A DNA stretch of 64,000 bases from assembly GCF_032854445.1 (NCBI RefSeq), contig NC_088300.1:9176001-9240000 (forward strand), in the 5' to 3' direction. This document shows, piece after piece, positions 13,801 to 22,800 of the stretch. The notes beneath the pieces are model-generated. The model ran no database searches and was not told the DNA's origin. It was given only the letters and a program-made list of their open reading frames with translations. The position numbers and the translations under genes are program-made. Every line of letters starts with the position of its first letter. Positions within the stretch are counted from its first letter, which is position 1. The stretch comes from Liolophura sinensis. Lineage: Eukaryota; Mollusca; Polyplacophora; Chitonida; Chitonidae.

Positions 13801-16800
13801 GCTGAACTAAGCGATATGGAAGGATGGGACGAAAAAGGGCAAATATCATGCTGAGCTGAAAGATAATAAGAGGCCAGATGAAACGGGTAAATATCCTGCT
13901 GAGCTGAATGTATTCTGTGTTAACAGCTGGTAGACTAAAGAAAGCGCTGTGTTTTCAGGTACAATAGAGATGGTTAACCAGATGTCTGGGGCTCAGAAAA
14001 TCATACAACGATGTATGGAGAGTTCCCAACAGTGCAATGAATTCTACCTTCAGGTCATTAAACAGACTACTGATAACCCAGGTGGGTATATATCCCATAT
14101 ATCCCATATCAGTCAGTGCCCCTTTCCTGTCCGCATGAGAAAGAGTAAAGCATGTCATGCATTTGTGAGGGTGTGTTTATGAGGGTGTGTTTATACTTCA
14201 CCTTTCAGTCACAGGTCTCTTTTCCACACATTTTTCAAAGTGATTCATTGTAGTGAATTTATTATTAGTTTATTTTGTCAACTCAAGAAGTTACAGATCA
14301 AGTCTGAGTTTTAGGCAGTTTCTTCCATTTTCAACAAAATTATGGTCCTATTTTGATATAAAGCTGGGGTTGAACCAGCCACCAGTTTCCTCGCTACAAG
14401 TGTACATCAACTTATTTCAGAAATAGAAATTTAAGCACATTCCTTTAACTTAAGACTTAGAGGGAAGGTGGACAATTATATATGTTCTTCAATTGACTAC
14501 TGAACTGTCTTTAATATCTCAAAATGCGCTGTATTTTTATATACTAGAATCAATCGCTGTGATGATGATCAAGTGTTTTAGTATTGTTTTGTCTAAAACT
14601 GTTCTCTGCTGAAGCAGAAGCTGGAAAACCAGTCTTGAAGACTTCTTGGAAACTCCGAAACTGCACGCAGTCCTAGTTTCAATTGGTTTCTTGTCATATG
14701 ACAAAAACACTTTTAGAAGTGCATTAAATTATTTACCATTTTGGTTGACTTTCCTGGAGACATTTCACAGCTTTGCACTCTGTACCTACTGCTTACAGCA
14801 CTTTATTGTCTATTTATTAAGCTTTATCCAGTCACAAAAAAAGCTGTGTAACCTAATACAGAGAAGAATTTACAGGACATGTTTACAGATCAGATCTATA
14901 AAGAATTGTAATGCCAGTGTGTTGAATTCCCTTTTGTTTGTTGATACTGGATAACCGTGCAATATCACTGTCTAGATATCAAGTTATATGGGGGCCTCAC
15001 TAGCTCAGATGGTTCAAGCGCAAGTTCAGTCACCGTGACTATCAGGCCTTTTTTCAGATGGTTTGCCGCAGGTACTCTAGCTTCCTCAGGCCATACAGCT
15101 TGACTGCTGAAAAATTCTTGAGCAGGGCTTTATTAAACAGTTATCAAATAATAAGAAAATAAATCAAGTTATGCAATGTACATGTATTCTCATTGTGAGC
15201 GTGGTTTATATGTTATGTCACCTGTCTGTATGATCATTGTCCTGCAGAACCTGACAGTCGCATCAACCAGTGGTACTGGCAGCTCATGTCCCTGGCCACA
15301 TGTGCCATGGTACCCTCCAACCCCCTCGTACTCAACTATCTGCAAACCCACCTCAAGAAGTGCTCAATGGACATGAAGACGGAGGAGGGCAAATACGCCA
15401 GGTTTGCTCATAAGGTGAATGTAATGAAGCACACATTGCATGTATTTTTAAAGTATTGAAATAATTGTGCTTTTGTAAAGTTCCATATTTTCTTTTTTCA
15501 GTGAAAAAAACATCATGAGAAAACAAAATGGCACTAATTTCTTCTGTTTGTATTTTCAGTGCCTTAACAGAAATGTCTCCAAAAAACAGAGGAAATTTCC
15601 TCCTTCCTCTTTGGAGGTACAGTATATTTTTCAAAGGTGAGTGATAGATCGTTTTAATATGAAATATGGCTTCAATGTTCATCTAAAGTTTTCTTCAAGA
15701 CATATCTGTTATTGTGAACTGTTAGAAGGGCACAAACATATACACCTATATATGTGTTTGTACATTTCAGACGCAGTATAAAAGAAAAGGTATATTTTGT
15801 GAATGGAGAATTGAGAATCATTGAGTTTGATTCAGCAGCTACTGCAGAAGAGGTAAGCTTTGGTGTAGCTGTTTGGGTTGTATAAATGTAGGGAAGAGTG
15901 CAGACTGAAGACATCTAAACAAATGATTACTGAATACATTTGAAAACATCCTCAGCTGTGATTATTTAATGAAAGCCTGCCTGAGCGTGGTAAAATGTTG
16001 AAACTAGAATAGTTTATTTGATTGGTGTTTTATGCTATATTCAAGAATATTTCACTTAAATGTTGGTATGGCAGGAGAAGAAGCCAGCATGTGGACTATA
16101 CTTGAATTATATTGTGTTTGTTACATGTGTTCATCCTTTAAGATGCCAAAACATTAGTAAGACCTGAATCATTCATAAATTCATTCATTTATTTGTTCAG
16201 GTTGTGAAGATCATCAAGACCAAACTGGGTATGAGGTCTGATGCTGAGGGCTTTGCTCTCTATGAAATCATGGGCTCTATAGGTGAGTATCATAAGGACT
16301 GATGCTGACGGCTTTGCTCTCTGTGAAGTCATGGGCTCTATAGGTACCATGAGGACTGATGCTGAGGGCTTTGCTCTCTATGAAATCATGGGCTCTATAG
16401 GTGAGTATCATAAGGACTGATGCTGATGGCTTTGCTCTCTGTGAAGTCATGGGCTCTATAGGTACCATGAGGTCTGATGCTGAGGGCTTTGCTCTCTATG
16501 AAATCATGGGCTCTATAGGTGAGTATCATAAGGACTGATGCTGACGGCTTTGCTCTCTGTGAAGTCATGGGCTCTATAGGTACCATGAGGTCTGATGCTG
16601 AGGGCTTTGCTCTCTATGAAATCATGGGCTCTATAGGTGAGTATCATAAGGACTAATGCTGACGGCTTTGCTCTCTGTGAAGTCATGGGCTCTATAGGTA
16701 CCATGAGGTCTGATGCTGAGGGCTTTGCTCTCTATGAAATCATGGGCTCTATAGGTACCATGAGGACTGATGCTGAGGGCTTTGCTCTCTATGAAATCAT

Positions 16801-19800
16801 GGGCTCTATAGGTGAGTATCATAAGGACTAATGCTGACGGCTTTGCTCTCTGTGAAGTCATGGGCTCTATAGGTACCATGAGGTCTGATGCTGAGGGCTT
16901 TGCTCTCTATGAAATCATGGGCTCTATAGGTGAGTATCATAAGGACTGATGCTGACGACTTTGCTCTCTGTGAAGTCATGGGCTCTATAGGTACCATGAG
17001 GTCTGATGCTGAGGGCTTTGCTCTCTATGAAATCATGGGCTCTATAGGTGAGTATCATAAGGACTGATGCTGACGGCTTTGCTCTCTGTGAAGTCATGGG
17101 CTCTATAGGTACCATGAGGACTGATGCTGAGGGCTTTGCTCTCTATGAAATCATGGGCTCTATAGGTGAGTATCATAAGGACTGATGCTGACGGCTTTGC
17201 TCTCTGTGAAGTCATGGGCTCTATAGGTACCATGAGGTCTGATGCTGAGGGCTTTGCTCTCTATGAAATCATGGGCTCTATAGGTGAGTATCATAAGGAC
17301 TGATGCTGACGGCTTTGCTCTCTGTGAAGTCATGGGCTCTATAGGTACCATGAGGTCTGATGCTGAGGGCTTTGCTCTCTATGAAATCATGGGCTCTATA
17401 GGTGAGTATCATAAGGACTAATGCTGACGGCTTTGCTCTCTGTGAAGTCATGGGCTCTATAGGTACCATGAGGTCTGATGCTGAGGGCTTTGCTCTCTAT
17501 GAAATCATGGGCTCTATAGGTGAGTATCATAAGGACTGATGCTGACGGCTTTGCTCTCTGTGAAGTCATGGGCTCTATAGGTACCATGAGGTCTGATGCT
17601 GAGGGCTTTGCTCTCTATGAAATCATGGGCTCTATAGGTACCATGAGGTCTGATGCTGAGGGCTTTGCTCTCTATGAAATCATGGGCTCTATAGGTGAGT
17701 ATCATAAGGACTGATGCTGACGGCTTTGCTCTCTGTGAAGTCATGGGCTCTATAGGTACCATGAGGACTGATGCTGAGGGCTTTGCTCTCTATGAAATCA
17801 TGGGCTCTATAGGTGAGTATCATAAGGACTGATGCTGACGGCTTTGCTCTCTGTGAAGTCATGGGCTCTATAGGTACCATGAGGTCTGATGCTGAGGGCT
17901 TTGCTCTCTATGAAATCATGGGCTCTATAGGTGAGTATCATAAGGACTGATGCTGACGGCTTTGCTCTCTGTGAAGTCATGGGCTCTATAGGTACCATGA
18001 GGACTGATGCTGAGGGCTTTGCTCTCTATGAAATCATGGGCTCTATAGGTGAGTATCATAAGGACTGATGCTGACGGCTTTGCTCTCTGTGAAGTCATGG
18101 GCTCTATAGGTACCATGAGGACTGATGCTGAGGGCTTTGCTCTCTATGAAATCATGGGCTCTATAGGTGAGTATCATAAGGACTAATGCTGACGGCTTTG
18201 CTCTCTGTGAAGTCATGGGCTCTATAGGTACCATGACGACTGATGCTGAGGGCTTTGCTCTCTATGAAATCATGGGCTCTATAGGTGAGTATCATAAGGA
18301 CTGATGCTGACGGCTTTGCTCTCTGTGAAGTCATGGGCTCTATAGGTGAGTATCATAAGGACTAATGCTGACGGCTTTGCTCTCTGTGAAGTCATGGGCT
18401 CTATAGGTACCATGAGGACTGATGCTGAGGGCTTTGCTCTCTATGAAATCATGGGCTCTATAGGTGAGTATCATAAGGACTAATGCTGACGGCTTTGCTC
18501 TCTGTGAAGTCATGGGCTCTATAGGTACCATGAGGACTGATGCTGAGGGCTTTGCTCTCTATGAAATCATGGGCTCTATAGGTGAGTACCATGAGGGCTG
18601 ATTTGGAGGGCTTTGCTCTCTGTGAAGTCAAGGTGAGTACCATGAGGGCTTATGTTTTCTATGAAATCATGACCATGAGGGCTGCTGCTGAGGGCTTTGT
18701 AATATGAATCATGAGCTCTGTAGGTGAGTACCATGAAATCATGGGCTCTGTAGGTGAGAACCATGAAATCATGGGCTCTGTAGGTAAGAACCATGAAATC
18801 ATGAGCTCTGTAGGTGAGAACCATGAAATCATGCGCTCTCTCGGTGATTACTGTTAAGTCAGAGCTCTGTAGGTGAGAACCATGAAATCATGAGCTCTGT
18901 CGGTGATTACCTTGAAGTCTTGGACTGTAGGTTAGTACATGTACCATGAAATCATGGGCTCTGTAGGTGAGAACCATGAAATCATGGGCTCTGTAGGTGA
19001 GAACCATGAAATCATGCGCTCTCTCGGTGATTACTGTTAAGTCAGAGCTCTGTAGGTGAGAACCATGAAATCATGCGCTCTCTCGGTGATTACTGTTAAG
19101 TCAGAGCGCTGTAGGTGAGAACCATGAAATCATGAGCTCTGTAGGTGATTACCTTGAAGTCTTGGACTGTAGGTTAGTACATGTACCATGAAATCATGGG
19201 CTCTGCAGGTAAGTACTATGAAGCCATGAGCTCTGCAGGTGAGTACCATGAAATCATGGTATCTGTAGGTGAGTACCATGAGGTCTGCAGGTGAGCACTA
19301 TGAAATCATGAGCTCTGCAGGTGAGTACCATGAAATTATGGTATCTGTAGGTGAGTACCATGAAATCATGAGGTCTGCAGGTAAGTACTATGCAATCATG
19401 AGCTCTGCAGGTGAGTACCATGAAATCATGGGCTCTTCAGGTGAGTACCATGAAATCATGAGGTCTGCAGGTGAGTACCATGAAATCAGGAGATCTGTAG
19501 GTGAGTACCATGAAAACAGGAGATCTGTAGGTGAGTACCATGAGGTCTGATGCGAGGGGCTTTGCTCCAATATGGTGTTGCTTGTTATCTACATGAATGG
19601 TAGATTTACAGTAATACAAACGGAAACATTCTTGACCCAAATTATGTATAATTTGTTCCCTTTTTTAGAAAAGACTATGAGCCCAGAGGAACGCATGTCT
19701 GACACTATCAGCAAGTGGGAGAGATGGGCCAAGGGGAACTACTCTACCAAGGAACTCAGGATACTATTCAAAGTAAGGGTTAAAATGTGGCATTTCACTT

Positions 19801-22800
19801 CGTGTATATAATTGGTCGTAACTTTAATATTGCTCAAATGCAAGGTTTCAGTTAATTCCTTGACATAAAAATACTCATTCACAGAATACATTCAAATTGC
19901 AGAGCTTGTCAGAAAATGTTTACAGCAGTTTATAAATGTTTCTGTTTTAAACTAAGTACGTGTATCTCTGCTGTAGGAATGTACTTAATTTATAACTTTA
20001 TCGTATGTGATATGAAGACTCAGAGTAGGTGAAGTCTCACTATCAGAAAAATTTCCTTTCAATATTTTGTGATAGCACTTTATGCATTTGCCTCATTAGT
20101 TGAATAGGTATAAAGAAAATAGCAATTATGTTTTATACTATAACACAACTAAACTCATGGAAGATTATGGTGATGCTCATACCTACATGTACATTGTATA
20201 TACCCAGGCATAGTTTTTTCTAATTCAGTAGTATTTAATGTTGTATGTTTGCATCAGGCTTGGAGGTTTGTAACCATCAGAGCTATGTGATACTTTGTTG
20301 GTTTTCTAGCATTGAAGAGTACAGTAGTTTGTAGTTTTGAGGAACATCTAGTTTGATATTTTGAGTGATCTGTCGTTTGAATTTGGGTTGTGATCCAGAA
20401 CCAGGCATTTTTTGATTGATTGATAGGACAGAAGTGCAAAAAACAAGTATTGTCCAGTTGTCTGTAGTGTGTGAATTTATCTGTGATGGAGTTTTACACA
20501 CATGGAGTGCCTTCTGTTTCTTTCTTTATCACAGGTTCGTACAATTAAAGCTGACTAAGTACATGTATATAGCCAATTTCTTCATTTATCGTTCAGTGAA
20601 AACAGTGTTAAAAAGTCTTGTCTACCTTGCTTACTTTCAGAAACGTCTGTTTATTGTCCCCTACCTGAACATGAATGACCCGGTAGAATGTGAGCTTGTC
20701 TTCCATCAGCTCATTGAAGACGTCTTTGAGAAGAGGATTCCCATCTCAGAACCAGATGCCGTTAGTACACCTGTTCTTCCTCTTTCAACACAATCTTTTG
20801 TTGATTGTAAAAGTTTGATAATGTTTTATTGCTGTAATGTACTGCTTTGCATTGTGCTTTCTGATTTTGTGACGGGAATGACTGCTTATGGTTTTTGTGT
20901 ACATGTACATTTTATTCCAAAACTGAAAACTTAAATTATCTATCCCTTGGAAAAAATACTGCCTTCTTGCTGGGAAGAGCTCCTCTAATGTTTGTCAGAG
21001 CTTCTTGTAAAGAAAAATGGTGAAAACCACTGTATGGAATGTATATTTTGAGGATGTGTTTGTTTGTTGTTGACAGGTGCAGTTGTGTGCATTGAAGCTA
21101 CAGTCTGAGATTGACGACTGCCCTCTGGATGAAGTAGACTACAGGTGGGATGGCTGTCTGTTTGATAAGCTCTACTGTAACATTCCCTCACAGTTACTGC
21201 TAGTGTTTTACTTGTGGATGCTGCACATTTTTTCCATTTTGTCATCTTTTCTTCAGAATGATCATGATAATTTTTGGAAATAGTGGTTCCATATGAAACA
21301 AATTCAAACCTAAATATACTTTTGAAATCACCAAAAATGTAAAGATATAACTTGATCATTTGAACAAAACATATGTTCACATCAGTGACCTGCATCCAAA
21401 CATAAAAATAGAAATTTGTAAATAAATTGAAAGATTAATTGTATCTTTACCTGTAATCTGGCAGGTTTCCAGAGAAGATTGAATAAAACTTCAGTTCAAT
21501 AAATGAGCTGTAGTCATGAGTTACAGTGATTTTAAACATTTGTACAATGTTTCAGCTCTGTGATGAGAATTTTGCCCCGTGAGATCAGACCTTGTCTGAA
21601 TGTGGACGACATCTCAGTGGCTCACAGAGGGGTGTGTAATTTGACTCCACAAGAAGCCATCCTGGCCTTCATTGATGTCCTCAAATCATGGTTGTTTTTT
21701 GGGTCCACGGTGTTTGAAGTAACGGTGAGCTACACAACATTTCCATGATTACAGCTGCCCATTGCATGTGGTGGGACATTTTGTTTTATAATGCATGTAT
21801 ACAGGAACAAAATATTAAGAGCAGTTTATGACTAAATTTTATTAAAATTTAAACTTTACATTGTTGTTGTCATTTCTCATATGAGTATTTATGTATTTGT
21901 TTGATTGGTGTTTTACGCTGCTATCAAGAAAATTTAAGTTATTCGCTGACAGCTAGCGTCATTATGGTGTGAGGAAACCAGGTTGAACTCGCAGGAAATC
22001 CACAACCATCCGCGGGTTCCCATGAGAACAGATTTGCTTTAGCAACTAGACCTTGCAATGGTACACACCTTATGGCTTTGATATTAACTTGTGTTTTTGT
22101 TATTTTTGTAGCAAGGGTATACAACCGCAATGCCCAAGAACTTACTGTTGCTAATCAATGAGGCAGGTCTTCATGTTGTTCATCCCAAACTCTCTGTAAG
22201 TGGTTTGTAATTTTGTGCAAATGTTGATTTATTTGTGGATTTTTTTGCATATACCTTGTCAACATGTAAGACATACTTCTATGTTCTGTCTTATCAGGAT
22301 ATGTTTGAATCAAACTTAGAGTTTGGGTTTTATCTGAGTGAAGCTATCATTTGTGATTGGACAAGCTGCTGTGGCATAGTGCATAGAGCGTTTAGTTGTG
22401 TATGGTACATGCGGGGCTCAGTCCTGAACCATGGCTTACCTGAGACTTTTTTTAACAGTCATTTTCCTTGCCCAGGTGAAGATTTAAATCAGACAGTTTC
22501 GCTTGTTTCATATTACAGAGAGTGTACGGGTCTTATCATAATAGTGACATCACCTGCACCAGTCCGTCGTTACAAAGTATCATGATCATCATCGGACAGG
22601 TGGCAAAAGGGACCAAATATGTTTTTAATACTACACAGGTAAGTAAAACCAGTTAGGTCAGTCAAGTTTGATGTGGCCTGTACACTTGTTTAATATGAAG
22701 AAGCACTTAGCATTGATATTCATAGGTTTAAGCAGTGGTTGTGTATTTGTGCAGTTTGTTAATGCTTAAATAAGTCGCATGAAAGGAGATTTATAAAGTT

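Noticed and set aside
16277-18824. Many overlapping 63-codon antisense frames with the same sequence
   Set aside because: All are the same 118-bp unit read on the opposite strand, stepping by one unit each time.
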